The position numbers and the translations under genes are program-made. A stretch of 64,000 nt of DNA, taken from Roseovarius indicus. Its GTDB lineage: Bacteria > Pseudomonadota > Alphaproteobacteria > Rhodobacterales > Rhodobacteraceae. The stretch spans positions 3,286,001 through 3,350,000 of the forward strand of contig NZ_CP031598.1 of NCBI RefSeq assembly GCF_008728195.1, written 5' to 3'. Under the pieces are notes generated by a model. The model made no database searches, was not told where the DNA came from, and worked only from the letters and a program-made list of their open reading frames with translations. Positions within the stretch are counted from its first letter, which is position 1. Each line of letters starts with the position of its first letter. Positions 53,379 to 63,154 of the stretch are shown here, piece by piece.

Positions 53379-53958
53379 TCCGGCCCTGGCCGGCGATCAC
53401 CGTCGCCATCCCGTCCTTCACGTGATGCACCACCCCCTGCCCGCCCGGCACCTCGCCCATCCGCTCCAGCGGCAGGCCAAGCGCAAGGCAGCGCAGCGCG
53501 CGCGACGTCACGCCATGGGTCACGATCACCGTCGGCCCCGCGAGCCGCGCCAACAGCCGCGACAGCCGCGCCTCCATCTGCTCCAACCGTTCGCCGCCCG
53601 GTGCGGTGAACTTCCACAGATGCGGATCCTCGGTCATGTCCTCCGGCAAGCGCGCGGCAAGGTCTGAAATCAGCTCTCCGTGCCAGTCTCCCATGTCGAT
53701 CTCGCGCAGGTCCGGCTCCGCAACCACCTCGAGGCCCAGCCCCGCCACGGCAATGCGAGCCGTCTCCCACGCCCGCCCCGACGGGCTCGACAGAACCGAA
53801 ACCCCCTCCGGCAGACAAGTTTCGAGAATCGCGCCCTGCGCCCGGGCCTGCCGCAGACCGGTCTCGGTCAGCGGGCTGTCGAGATGCCCCTGAAGGCGCC
53901 CCTCGACATTCCATTCGGTCTCGCCATGCCGCAAAATCCACATTTCCGGCAGGGACAT
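53368..53958 (-). CDS. Histidine phosphatase family protein
   Basis: A protein of about 196 residues of the phosphoglycerate mutase-like superfamily. The catalytic motif is LRHGETEWN near the N-terminus; a second His lies in VIVTHGVTSR, and the Arg and Glu residues in SSPSGRAWETA and REIDMGDWHG complete the site. I take ATG 53958 (MSLPEMW); ATGs at 53964 and 53979 are also possible. Members act on phosphorylated sugars, cobalamin precursors or other phosphoesters; the substrate cannot be named. It overlaps the end of the MaoC-like gene. Confidence 0.9.
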   Translation of the reverse strand: MSLPEMWILRHGETEWNVEGRLQGHLDSPLTETGLRQARAQGAILETCLPEGVSVLSSPSGRAWETARIAVAGLGLEVVAEPDLREIDMGDWHGELISDLAARLPEDMTEDPHLWKFTAPGGERLEQMEARLSRLLARLAGPTVIVTHGVTSRALRCLALGLPLERMGEVPGGQGVVHHVKDGMATVIAGQGRIRG

Positions 53959-53989
53959 GGCCATTCGCGCCTCATGCAAGGGGGGAGAA

Positions 53990-54064
53990 TGGTGGGTGAT
54001 AAGAGATTCGAACTCCTGACATCTTCGATGTGAACGAAGCGCTCTACCACTGAGCTAATCACCC
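53990..54064 (-). tRNA. tRNA-Val (CAC)
   Basis: A 75-nt gene: acceptor GGGTGAT / ATCACCC as seen after pairing, anticodon stem CTTCG / CGAAG with loop TTCACAT (anticodon CAC), T-loop TTCGAAT, discriminator A and encoded CCA. It differs from the tRNA-Val (TAC) gene at 52748 in several arms, so it is not a recent copy. Confidence 0.95.
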
Positions 54065-54083
54065 GCCGACGCGTCTATTAGCG

Positions 54084-54551
54084 TTACTCCGCGGGCTCTG
54101 CAACCGTCTCGTTCGATTTATCGTCATCCGCGCGATCCGCCGGGTCCAGCGCCGGGCCCGCCGTCTTGCTCTGGCGGATCTTGGCGACGGTGATCCGCGC
54201 GTTCGACGTGTCCTTGGTGCGCTGGTGCTTGATCTTGCCAAAGGGCTGCAGGTTCACCTCGCGCCCCTCGGCGATGGCCTCGGCCAGAACGTCGATCATC
54301 GCCTCGATCGCGGGCTTGGCGAATTTCTTGCGCACGCCCGAGCGGGTCACCACCTCGTCGATCAGCTCGCGTTTCTTCAGCTCTGTCGAGGTGACCACGG
54401 TCGGCGTCGTATCGGGCACGACATCCGGCGCGGTCTTGGCCGCGGCCGAGCCCGGCGCGGGCTTCGTCGCCGCCCTTGCGGGCTTGGCGGATGTCGCTTT
54501 CTTGGGGGTGGAAGACTTGGACTTGCTCGATCCAGTCGTTCTCGCTGCCAT
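54084..54551 (-). CDS. HU-family DNA-binding protein with basic N-terminal tail
   Basis: A 155-residue protein. Residues 1-55 form a low-complexity Lys/Ala/Ser/Thr/Pro tail, like those of histone-like proteins. Residues 58-135 form an HU/IHF domain (KKRELIDEVVTRSGV, AIAEGREVNLQPFGKIKHQRTK), somewhat diverged: the usual GFG loop is replaced by QPFGKI. An acidic C-terminus follows. GAGG before the ATG at 54551 favours this start. It probably binds DNA without strong sequence preference as a nucleoid protein. The tRNA-Val (CAC) gene lies 20 bases downstream. Confidence 0.88.
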   Translation of the reverse strand: MAARTTGSSKSKSSTPKKATSAKPARAATKPAPGSAAAKTAPDVVPDTTPTVVTSTELKKRELIDEVVTRSGVRKKFAKPAIEAMIDVLAEAIAEGREVNLQPFGKIKHQRTKDTSNARITVAKIRQSKTAGPALDPADRADDDKSNETVAEPAE

Positions 54552-54619
54552 GGTGTGCCTCTTTTGTTTCAATTATGTTTCAACCCTACCGCTTTTCTTG
54601 TGATTTGGCCACCTGTCAG

Positions 54620-54648
54620 TTGACTGATGGTAGGTTCATACTTTTAAT
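54620..54648 (+). promoter_or_regulatory. Strong sigma70-type promoter
   Basis: TTGACT at 54620-54625, a 17-bp spacer and TTTAAT at 54643-54648 match the consensus at five of six bases in each box. The surrounding DNA is AT-rich compared with the genome. Transcription would start near 54655, about 24 bases before the GTG of the small secreted protein gene. Confidence 0.7.
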
Positions 54649-54678
54649 CCGACTAGATATAGTACCTGGGGAACTAAC

Positions 54679-54870
54679 GTGAAAAAGACACTTGCTGCTG
54701 CCGCAATTGCCGCGACCTTGGTTGCCGGAACCGCCTCTGCCGGTTCGCTGTCCGATCCGATCGTCACGCCGGATGTCGTCATGGTCGACGCACAGGAAAA
54801 CGCGTCGAACGTCGAAGGCCTCATCGCGGCCGTGGCCGTGATCGCCATCATCCTCGGCCCGTCACTCTGA
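54679..54870 (+). CDS. Small exported protein, 63 residues
   Basis: A 63-residue protein starting with GTG and preceded by GGGGA. Residues 1-21 form a signal peptide (MKKTLAAAAIAATLVAGTASA). The mature part of about 42 residues has a short acidic stretch and a hydrophobic C-terminal segment (GLIAAVAVIAIILGP) that could insert into a membrane. A promoter close to consensus lies upstream. I do not recognise a family. A GC-rich inverted repeat at 54881-54902 (GCGGCCG / CGGCCGC) follows but lacks a T-run. It lies between the divergent HU-like gene and the convergent SRPBCC gene. Confidence 0.75.
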   Translation: MKKTLAAAAIAATLVAGTASAGSLSDPIVTPDVVMVDAQENASNVEGLIAAVAVIAIILGPSL

Positions 54871-54961
54871 CCCGGAAGGCGCGGCCGCATCCTGCCGGCC
54901 GCCTCCGCCTCCCACGGCGCGCGCCCCCGGGTCTGCGCGCCCCTCGACTATTTCCCGATAC

Positions 54962-55402
54962 CTAGAAGTCCCCGCTTTCCAGAATCCGCAATCGCGGCTT
55001 GTGCCGCGCCCCGTAGAGATACCGCGCCCACAGCGCGAAGGCGCCGGTCAGCAGCCCGGCCTCGATCTCGATCGTATCGGTCAGCCGGCTGCCCCCCGGC
55101 GCCGGTGTGACGCTCATGGTGTGCCGCCATTCCTTGACCCCGGCCCCCTTCTCCGACGAGCGCAGCACCATCCGGCTGTCATCGCATTCGACGACCTCCA
55201 TGTGGTAGGGCTGCTTCGGCAGCTTCCCGAAGAGCGATACCATCACGTCGATCTTCTGTCCTTCCTGCACCCGCCCATCGGGCAGCCCCTCGAAGGCCAC
55301 GACCCCCTCCATCACCCGCGCCAGCGCGCCGTAATCCGTGGCCAGCGCCCAAAGGCGTTCGGGCGAAACGGGGTAATCGTGGGTCAGGTGAACAGTCTTC
55401 AT
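54962..55402 (-). CDS. SRPBCC family protein
   Basis: A 146-residue START-like (SRPBCC) protein. It begins with the typical MKTVHLTHDYPVSPERLWALATDYGAL strand-helix lead, seen in polyketide cyclase/dehydrase-type proteins, and has an EWRHTMSVTPAPGGSRLTDTIEIE strand pair near the C-terminus. Such proteins bind hydrophobic ligands; no enzyme activity can be assigned. It has no signal peptide. It stands between the small secreted protein gene and lon. Confidence 0.85.
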   Translation of the reverse strand: MKTVHLTHDYPVSPERLWALATDYGALARVMEGVVAFEGLPDGRVQEGQKIDVMVSLFGKLPKQPYHMEVVECDDSRMVLRSSEKGAGVKEWRHTMSVTPAPGGSRLTDTIEIEAGLLTGAFALWARYLYGARHKPRLRILESGDF

Positions 55403-55476
55403 CGCAGGGCTCCGGGCAACGTGGTCCCTGCCCTTAAATCACGCCCCAACCGGCTTGTCCCGCCGTTACGTGGGCT

Positions 55477-55491
55477 GGGTGCCAACCCACC
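55477..55491. repeat. Second copy of the GGGTGCCAACCCACC element
   Basis: This 15-base segment, itself a short hairpin (GGGT / ACCC with a GCCA loop), also occurs inside the palindromic element at 36857-36898. It lies between lon and the SRPBCC gene. Confidence 0.55.
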
Positions 55492-55500
55492 ACACCCCGC

Positions 55501-55534
55501 AAAAGAAAAAGGGCGCCCCGCAGGACGCCCCTTC
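55501..55534 (-). terminator. Rho-independent terminator of lon
   Basis: On the minus strand a stem (GGGCG / CGCCC) is followed by a TTTTTCTTTT tract. It begins 23 bases after the lon stop codon. Confidence 0.65.
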
Positions 55535-55556
55535 TCAACTCTTCGGACCCTCGGGA

Positions 55557-57968
55557 TCAGTGCGCCACGGCGCCCGACCCTTCGCCACCGGCCTTCCGCG
55601 CAGCTTCCGCCGCGGCGGCCTCTTCGGCAGCTTCGTCCCATTCGACCGGCTCCGGCTCTTCGGTCAGCGCCAGCTTGAGCACGTCGCGCACGTGGTCGAC
55701 GGGCACGATCTTCAGCCCCTCCTTCACGTTGTCGGGGATCTCGGTCAGGTCCTTCTCGTTCTCCCGCGGGATCAGCACGGTCTTGATACCGCCCCGAAGC
55801 GCGGCCAAAAGCTTCTCCTTCAGACCGCCGATCGGCAGCGCGTTGCCGCGCAGCGTCACCTCGCCGGTCATGGCGATGTCCTTGCGCACCGGAATACCGG
55901 TCAGCACCGAGACGATAGAGGTCACCATGGCAAGCCCCGCGCTCGGCCCGTCCTTGGGCGTCGCACCTTCGGGCACGTGCACGTGGATATCCCACTTCTC
56001 GAACTGCGGCGGCTTCACCCCGATATCGGGCGCGATCGACCGCACATAGGAACTGGCCGCGTCGATCGATTCCTTCATCACGTCGCCCAGCGTACCGGTC
56101 GTCTTCATCCGGCCCTTGCCCGGCAGGCGCAGCGCCTCGATGTTCAGAAGCTCGCCACCGACGCTGGTGTACGCCAGCCCGGTCACGACACCGACCTGGT
56201 CCTTCTCCTCGGCCAGGCCGAACTTGAACTTCTTCACGCCCAGGAAATCGCCCAGGTTCTCGCGCGTCACCGTGATCGTCTCGTCCTTCTTCCGGATGAT
56301 CCGGGTCACGGCCTTCCGCGCCACCTTGGCAATCTCGCGCTCGAGGTTCCGCACACCGGCCTCCCGCGTGTAAAGGCGGATGATGTCGGTCAGCGCCTCG
56401 TCGGTCAGCTCGAACTCCTTCTTCTTCAGACCGTGGTTCTTGATCTGCTTCGGAACGAGGTGCTGCTTGGCGATCTCGCGCTTTTCGTCCTCGGTGTAGC
56501 CCGCCAGCGGGATGATCTCCATCCGGTCCTTCAGCGGCTCCGGCATGTTGTAGCTGTTGGCCGTGGTCAGGAACATCACGTTCGACAGGTCGTATTCCAC
56601 TTCAAGATAGTGGTCCACGAAGGTGCCGTTCTGTTCAGGGTCCAGAACCTCGAGCATCGCACTTGCCGGGTCGCCGCGGAAGTCCTGCCCCATCTTGTCG
56701 ATCTCGTCGAGCAGGATGAGCGGGTTGGTCGACTTGGCCTTCTTCAGCGCCTGGATGATCTTGCCCGGCATCGACCCGATATAGGTCCGGCGGTGCCCGC
56801 GGATCTCGCTTTCATCGCGCACGCCGCCAAGGCTGATGCGGATGAACTCGCGGCCCGTGGCCTTGGCCACCGACTGCCCGAGCGAGGTCTTGCCCACGCC
56901 CGGAGGGCCGACAAGGCACATGATCGGGCCCTTCAGCTTCTTCGAACGCTGCTGCACCGCCAGGTACTCGACGATCCGCTCCTTCACCTTCTCAAGCCCG
57001 TGGTGATCGGCGTCGAGGATCTCCTCGGCGCGGCTCAGGTCCTTCTTGACCCGGCTCTTCTTGTTCCACGGAATGCTCAGCATCCAGTCGAGGTAGTTGC
57101 GCACAACCGTGGCCTCGGCGCTCATCGGGCTCATGTTCTTGAGCTTCTTGAGCTCGCCCTCGGCCTTCTCGCGCGCCTCTTTCGACAGCTTGACCTCGGC
57201 GATCTTCTCTTCCAGCTCGGCAATCTCGCCTTCGCCGTCCTCGCCGTCGCCAAGCTCCTTCTGAATGGCCTTCATCTGCTCATTCAGATAGTATTCGCGC
57301 TGGGTGCGCTCCATCTGGCTCTTGACCCGGGTCTTGATCTTCTTCTCGACCTGCAGAACGCTCATCTCGCCCTGCATCAGGCCATAAACCTTCTCCAGCC
57401 GCTCGCTCACGGAAAGCGTTTCCAGAAGCTCCTGCTTCTGGGCGACCTCGATGCCAAGGTGACCGGCCACGAGATCGGCCAGCTTCGCGGGCTCGTCGCT
57501 TTCGGCGACGGCGGCCAGCGCCTCTTCGGGGATGTTCTTCTTGACCTTCGCGTAACGCGCGAACTCATCCGTCACCGTGCGCAGAAGCGCGGTGATCGTC
57601 GCGGCGTCGCCGGGCATCTCGTTGATATACTCGGCCTTGGCGTCGAAGAACTCTTCGTTCTCCAGGTATTCGGTGATGCGCACGCGCGCCACCCCTTCGA
57701 CCAGCACCTTCACGGTGCCGTCGGGCAGCTTCAGCAGCTGCAGCACGTTGGCCAGCACGCCGACGCGATAGATCCCGTCCGCCGACGGGTCGTCTTCACC
57801 GGGGTCGATCTGGCTCGACAGCAGGATCTGCTTGTCGTCCTGCATGACCTCTTCCAGCGCCCGGACCGATTTCTCGCGGCCCACGAACAGCGGCACGATC
57901 ATGTGGGGGAACACCACGATATCGCGCAGCGGAAGCACCGGGTAGGAATTGTTGAGGGGTTCTTGCAT
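55557..57968 (-). CDS. lon: ATP-dependent protease Lon
   Basis: An 803-residue cytosolic AAA+ protease that degrades misfolded and regulatory proteins. The N-terminal substrate-binding domain ([21 protein letters not shown]) is followed by a coiled-coil region, the AAA+ domain with Walker A ([12 protein letters not shown]) and Walker B ([10 protein letters not shown]), and the protease domain with the catalytic Ser in [11 protein letters not shown] and a Lys in the [10 protein letters not shown] region. The C-terminal tail is Ala- and Glu-rich. AGGA before the ATG is the ribosome binding site. A heat-shock-type promoter lies upstream and a terminator follows. Confidence 0.97.
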   Translation of the reverse strand: MQEPLNNSYPVLPLRDIVVFPHMIVPLFVGREKSVRALEEVMQDDKQILLSSQIDPGEDDPSADGIYRVGVLANVLQLLKLPDGTVKVLVEGVARVRITEYLENEEFFDAKAEYINEMPGDAATITALLRTVTDEFARYAKVKKNIPEEALAAVAESDEPAKLADLVAGHLGIEVAQKQELLETLSVSERLEKVYGLMQGEMSVLQVEKKIKTRVKSQMERTQREYYLNEQMKAIQKELGDGEDGEGEIAELEEKIAEVKLSKEAREKAEGELKKLKNMSPMSAEATVVRNYLDWMLSIPWNKKSRVKKDLSRAEEILDADHHGLEKVKERIVEYLAVQQRSKKLKGPIMCLVGPPGVGKTSLGQSVAKATGREFIRISLGGVRDESEIRGHRRTYIGSMPGKIIQALKKAKSTNPLILLDEIDKMGQDFRGDPASAMLEVLDPEQNGTFVDHYLEVEYDLSNVMFLTTANSYNMPEPLKDRMEIIPLAGYTEDEKREIAKQHLVPKQIKNHGLKKKEFELTDEALTDIIRLYTREAGVRNLEREIAKVARKAVTRIIRKKDETITVTRENLGDFLGVKKFKFGLAEEKDQVGVVTGLAYTSVGGELLNIEALRLPGKGRMKTTGTLGDVMKESIDAASSYVRSIAPDIGVKPPQFEKWDIHVHVPEGATPKDGPSAGLAMVTSIVSVLTGIPVRKDIAMTGEVTLRGNALPIGGLKEKLLAALRGGIKTVLIPRENEKDLTEIPDNVKEGLKIVPVDHVRDVLKLALTEEPEPVEWDEAAEEAAAAEAARKAGGEGSGAVAH

Positions 57969-58046
57969 GCTCTTGTCCTGTTTTTGGCAAGACGGCTCCG
58001 GCCCCGCGTATCGGCAGCCACGTCCGTCTCCGTTTCCAGAAGATTA

Positions 58047-58074
58047 ATCTGGGGCGGTTCCACCCTTCTTTCAA
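58047..58074 (-). promoter_or_regulatory. Candidate RpoH (sigma32) promoter of lon
   Basis: On the minus strand TTGAA (58074-58070) is followed after 15 bases by CCCCAGAT (58054-58047). This fits the known sigma32 pattern TTGAA-N13-17-CCCCATnT with one deviation. Transcription would begin about 75 bases before the lon start. Confidence 0.55.
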
Positions 58075-58192
58075 CCTTCGTTCGAACAACCATGCCCCGG
58101 TGTGTCAGGCGGAGCAAGCGCCAAATCCCTAGGTTTTTCAGGGTCCGCGCCGCGCGCGGGCGCGAAGATCACAGCTCCGTGCATCCCCGGCA

Positions 58193-58239
58193 GTCGAAAT
58201 CTTCAAAAGATTTCGACCCGCTTTCTTTTCAAGAAAGCG
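58193..58239. repeat. Twin hairpins downstream of tgt
   Basis: GTCGAAATCTT / AAGATTTCGAC (loop CAA) at 58193-58217 and CGCTTTCTT / AAGAAAGCG (loop TTC) at 58219-58239, one base apart, end 11 bases from the tgt stop. The same layout is seen at 21196, 23163 and 31170. Confidence 0.65.
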
Positions 58240-58249
58240 CCCCCGACCC

Positions 58250-59533
<1,284 letters not shown>

Positions 59534-59592
59534 TCACACCGGAACCCGGCCGGCGACCCGGGCCGGTCATAAATCCTCGCAAAGGGTACGCC

Positions 59593-60429
59593 ATGACGCA
59601 GGACAAGAGATCGGTCTATTCCCGCACCTGGGATAACTACGTGACCAAGTCTTTCCCCGACATCCAAAACGCCCCGGCCAGGAAGCCCGGCGATCTGCGC
59701 GAATGGCAGGTCCTGAACACGACCGACGATCACTACACGTGGCCCGGCGACGAGTGGGGCGACGCCGATGCGGTCGCCCGCATCCTCGACACCTGCGTGG
59801 CGCCCTATCTCGTCGCCCCGCCGGCCCACGCCGTGGAAATCGCCTCCGGCAGCGGCCGCATGACCCGCCCCTTCCTCGACCGCTTCCCGAATGCGCAGAT
59901 CGGCTGTTTCGACATATCGCAGGCCTTCCTCGACCAGATGCACCTCCGGTTCCCCGACGAGATCGCGTCGGGCCAGATGACGACACATCTGCTGAACGAC
60001 AAGCCCGGCTTCATGTACGAAGTCATCGAAACGGCCGGCCTGCACGGCAGGATCGATTGCCTGTTTTCCTATGACGCGATGGTGCATGTCGAGTTGCACA
60101 CCGTGCTGATCTACATCGCGACCGCCGCCGCCGTGCTGAAACCGGGCGGCCTCCTGTCGATGAGCGTGGCCGACGGCGCCAACCCCCTGGCCTTCCAGAA
60201 AATGCTCTGCAACGCACCCAGCGTGTTCCGCCTCGGCGGAAAGGCCGGGCCGCAATTCCAGTTCATGTCGCACGACATCCTCGAATACATGCTGCCGCGC
60301 ATGGGCTTCGCCTTCGATCTGCATGACTGCAACGGGCGCGATATCTTCTTTTCCGCCCGGCTCGAAGACCCCGGCGCCGCCCGGCGGGCCTTCCGCGACG
60401 CCGGCAGCAACTGGTGGCTGGCGCCCTGA
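59593..60429 (+). CDS. Class I SAM-dependent methyltransferase
   Basis: A 278-residue methyltransferase-like protein. The SAM-binding motif I is AVEIASGSGRMTRPF, followed by the acidic end of strand 2 in IGCFDISQAF, and later FSYDAMVHVE and the motif LKPGGLLSMSV. AAAGGG lies six bases before the ATG at 59593. The acceptor is unknown. The gene appears to be monocistronic, between tgt (divergent) and the rimB-rimK fusion gene. Confidence 0.88.
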   Translation: MTQDKRSVYSRTWDNYVTKSFPDIQNAPARKPGDLREWQVLNTTDDHYTWPGDEWGDADAVARILDTCVAPYLVAPPAHAVEIASGSGRMTRPFLDRFPNAQIGCFDISQAFLDQMHLRFPDEIASGQMTTHLLNDKPGFMYEVIETAGLHGRIDCLFSYDAMVHVELHTVLIYIATAAAVLKPGGLLSMSVADGANPLAFQKMLCNAPSVFRLGGKAGPQFQFMSHDILEYMLPRMGFAFDLHDCNGRDIFFSARLEDPGAARRAFRDAGSNWWLAP

Positions 60430-60543
60430 CGCCGCCACGTTTCACGGGCCAAAGGTTGCTTCACCACCCTTTCCGTGTTGTCCTTGCAGTGACTGAAATC
60501 CGACGGGGCGGAAAAGACCCCGGCACAGAAAGGGAGACCGCCG

Positions 60544-61971
60544 ATGCCCGATGACGCAGCGCCGGAGACACTGCAATTCGGGTGGGAAGAATGGATTTCC
60601 CTCCCCGATCTGGGCGTGCCCGCCCTGCGGGCCAAGGTCGACACAGGTGCCCGCACCTCGGCCCTTCATGCCTTCGATATCGAAACCTTCGGCTCCCAGG
60701 CCCGGCCCAAGGTGCGCTTCACCGTGCACCCGATCCCCGGGCGCGACGACCTGGTGATTCCCTGCTCCGCCAACATCGTCGACCGGCGCGAGGTCGCCTC
60801 CTCGAATGGCGAGAAGGAAATGCGCTACGTCATCGAAAGCGCGCTTCTGGTGAACGGGCAGAAATGGCCGATCGAGATCACGCTGACCAACCGCTCGACC
60901 ATGACATCGCGGATGCTGCTCGGCCGGCAGGCGATGAAGGATCACATCTCGATCGCCGCCACCGACCGCTTCCTGCAACCGGAACTCAGCTACGACGTCT
61001 ACCACACCTCCCGCATGCGCGAGGTGGCGCCCCAACGCGCGCTCCGCATCTGCGTGCTAAGCCGCGAAGACAATTACTCCACCCGCCGCCTCGTCGAAGA
61101 GGGCGAAAAACGCGGGCACTCGGTTGAAGTCATCAACACAACCCGGTGTTACATGGCGATTAATGCCCTTGCCCCCGAAGTTCACTACGACGGCAAGCGC
61201 CTGCCCCGCTTCGACGCCGTGATCCCCCGCATCGGCGCCTCGATCACCCCCTACGGCGCCGCCATCATCCGCCAGTTCGAGACCATCGGCACCTACTGCG
61301 TCAACGGCGCCGCCGGGATCACCGCCAGCCGCGACAAGCTCTACGCCCACCAGATCATGGCCCGCGCCCGCATCGGCATGCCCAACACCGCCTTCGCCAG
61401 CTCGCCCCGCGACACCGCCAACATCATCAGCCTCGTCGGCACCACGCCGCTGATCGTCAAGCTGCTGGAATCGACCCAAGGCAAGGGCGTCGTCCTGGCG
61501 GAAACCAAGAAAGCCGCCGAATCCGTCATCGACGCCTTCCGCGGGCTGAAGGCCAACTTCCTCGTGCAAAGCTTCGTCAAGGAAGCGGCGGGCGAGGATA
61601 TCCGCTGCCTCGTCATCGGCGGCAAGGTCGTGGCCTCGATGAAACGCACCGGCGCCGAGGGCGATTTCCGCTCCAACCTCCACCGCGGCGGCACCGCCAA
61701 ATCGGTCCGCATCACCAAGGAAGAGCGTGAAACCGCCGTCCGCGCCGCCCGCGCCTTCGACCTCAACATGGCCGGCGTCGACCTGCTTCGCTCCGAAAGC
61801 GGGCCCAAGGTGCTCGAGGTCAACTCCTCCCCCGGCTTCGAAGGCATCGAGACCTCCACCAACAAGAACATCGTCGGCAAGCTCTACGAACAGATCGAGG
61901 CCCGCGTCCGCCCCGTGCCCATCCGCCGGCGCAAGACCTCGACCAGCGGCAGCGCGGACAAGCAGACGTGA
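60544..61971 (+). CDS. RimB-RimK fusion: retropepsin-like protease plus ATP-grasp glutamate ligase
   Basis: A 475-residue two-domain protein. The N-terminal 150 or so residues match the RimB/ATP-dependent zinc protease family (PF05618), with the aspartic-protease-like motif VDTGARTSALHA (D33-T-G). The remainder is an ATP-grasp ligase of the RimK type: LSREDNYSTRRLVEEGEKRG, NGAAGITASRDKLYAHQIM, KLLESTQGKGVVLAE, and the Mg/ATP segment EVNSSPGFEGIE. RimK adds glutamates to the ribosomal protein S6 C-terminus; RimB is a protease acting on that system in Pseudomonas. In many bacteria the two are separate genes. GGGAG before the ATG supports the start. Confidence 0.9.
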   Translation: MPDDAAPETLQFGWEEWISLPDLGVPALRAKVDTGARTSALHAFDIETFGSQARPKVRFTVHPIPGRDDLVIPCSANIVDRREVASSNGEKEMRYVIESALLVNGQKWPIEITLTNRSTMTSRMLLGRQAMKDHISIAATDRFLQPELSYDVYHTSRMREVAPQRALRICVLSREDNYSTRRLVEEGEKRGHSVEVINTTRCYMAINALAPEVHYDGKRLPRFDAVIPRIGASITPYGAAIIRQFETIGTYCVNGAAGITASRDKLYAHQIMARARIGMPNTAFASSPRDTANIISLVGTTPLIVKLLESTQGKGVVLAETKKAAESVIDAFRGLKANFLVQSFVKEAAGEDIRCLVIGGKVVASMKRTGAEGDFRSNLHRGGTAKSVRITKEERETAVRAARAFDLNMAGVDLLRSESGPKVLEVNSSPGFEGIETSTNKNIVGKLYEQIEARVRPVPIRRRKTSTSGSADKQT

Positions 61972-62045
61972 CCCGCACTTCCTCTCGACACCGGTGACGA
62001 TAAATCCTATATGTTCTGTCGGAATATGAACGACAGGAACCCCCG

Positions 62046-62408
62046 ATGACACAGAGCCCGGAACCGCTTGAGGGCACCCCCCTCATCGCACCGTCCAGCA
62101 CGGAGCACCCGCTTTACGAGCCGGTGGTCGAAGCGTGTCGTTCCGTCTACGACCCTGAAATCCCGGTGAATATCTACGATCTGGGGCTGGTCTACACGAT
62201 CGATATCGATGCCGAGAACGCCGTGCGCGTCACCATGACGCTCACCGCCCCGGGCTGCCCCGTCGCGGGCGAGATGCCGGGCTGGGTCGCCGACGCGATC
62301 GAACCGCTCGAAGGCGTCAAGCATGTCGATGTCGAACTCACATGGGAACCGCCGTGGGGCATGGACATGATGTCCGACGAGGCGCGCCTCGAACTCGGCT
62401 TCATGTAA
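62046..62408 (+). CDS. SufT/MIP18-family Fe-S assembly protein (DUF59)
   Basis: A 120-residue protein of the DUF59 family. The hallmark motifs are VYDPEIPVNIYDLGLVYTI and LTAPGCPVAGEMPGWV, with the reactive cysteine. The family supports maturation of iron-sulfur proteins, and SUF-linked members are named SufT. A HesB/IscA-type gene 1.5 kb downstream fits this role. The stop codon lies inside a hairpin (62407-62432) that may end transcription. Confidence 0.92.
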   Translation: MTQSPEPLEGTPLIAPSSTEHPLYEPVVEACRSVYDPEIPVNIYDLGLVYTIDIDAENAVRVTMTLTAPGCPVAGEMPGWVADAIEPLEGVKHVDVELTWEPPWGMDMMSDEARLELGFM

Positions 62409-62432
62409 AAGCAAGCCTTTTGGCTTGCTTTT
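62407..62432 (+). terminator. Terminator-like hairpin at the SufT-like gene stop
   Basis: A perfect 11-bp stem (AAAAGCAAGCC / GGCTTGCTTTT) with a TTTT loop overlaps the stop codon and ends in TTTT. It is also the first of four tandem 29-bp repeats, so it may serve both as terminator and as operator. Confidence 0.6.
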
Positions 62433-62518
62433 CCGTAAAGCAAGCGTTTTCACTTGCATATTTCGAAAGCAACCCCTATGACTTGCATCCTCGCAATGCA
62501 AAGGGTTTCGCTTTCATG
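62408..62518 (+). repeat. Four degenerate 29-bp tandem repeats upstream of the SatD-like gene
   Basis: Units start at 62408, 62437, 62466 and 62495, exactly 29 bp apart. Units 1-3 begin AAAGCAA, and units 2 and 3 contain ACTTGCAT at the same offset; unit 4 is more degenerate (AATGCAAAG) and runs into the start codon at 62516. Each unit is a partial inverted repeat (GCAAG ... CTTGC). The array fills the whole gap between the two genes. It looks like a multi-site operator. Confidence 0.7.
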
Positions 62519-63154
62519 TCTGGCGTACAGGCGGTGTTCACCGGTGACCTGATCGACTCGCGCGATGCCTCCGCCGAGGCGGTCGAACGCGCCATGACGA
62601 ACCTCAAGACCACCGCGCAAAGCATTGGCAAAAATCATGAATTTCAGCCCCGGTTCACCCGGAACCGGGGCGACGGCTGGCAGATGCTGCTGCCTGATCC
62701 GACATTGGTGATGCTGGCCTATCTCGGCCTCGCCGCCGCCCTGCGCGCGGCCGACACCGGCCTTGCCACCCGCATCGCCATCGGGATCGGCCCGGTCGAC
62801 TTCCCCGGCACGACCGACCTCTCCGACGCCGCAGGGCCCGCCTTCGTCACCTCCGGCGACCTGCTCGAAACCCTCGACACCGAAACCACCGCCATTGGCG
62901 GGCACGGCGTCACCGACTGGCAGCGCGGCGTGCTCCAGCTGACCGACTGGGTCGTCACCGGCTGGACCGCCCAACAGGCCGAGGCGGTCGCCCTCATCCT
63001 GCTCGACCCCACCCACGAGACCAACGCCCACCGGGCCAAATCCCTCGGCATCAGCCGCCAGGCCTTCGAGGCGCGGCTCAAGGGCTCGGGCCTCGCGGCC
63101 TTCTCCCACGCGCGCCGCGCCTTCCAGACCCATGACTTCGGGGCCCAAGCATGA
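62516..63154 (+). CDS. SatD-like protein
   Basis: A 212-residue protein of the SatD type. The N-terminal motif FTGDLIDSRD is characteristic, followed by TRNRGDGWQMLL, a nucleotide-cyclase-like strand arrangement, and a C-terminal HTH-like segment (NAHRAKSLGISRQAFEARLKGSG). The biochemical role of SatD proteins is not known to me. The ATG at 62516 follows AAGGG. It overlaps the DUF3307 gene by four bases (ATGA), a common pairing. The 29-bp repeats upstream could be bound by its own HTH; this is inference. Confidence 0.82.
   Translation: MSGVQAVFTGDLIDSRDASAEAVERAMTNLKTTAQSIGKNHEFQPRFTRNRGDGWQMLLPDPTLVMLAYLGLAAALRAADTGLATRIAIGIGPVDFPGTTDLSDAAGPAFVTSGDLLETLDTETTAIGGHGVTDWQRGVLQLTDWVVTGWTAQQAEAVALILLDPTHETNAHRAKSLGISRQAFEARLKGSGLAAFSHARRAFQTHDFGAQA

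Noticed and set aside
61980..62045. Iron-responsive operator upstream of the SufT-like gene
   Set aside because: A short CTGTCG/CGACAG repeat and an AT-rich patch are present, but they do not fit an Irr, RirA or IscR site I know well enough to call.
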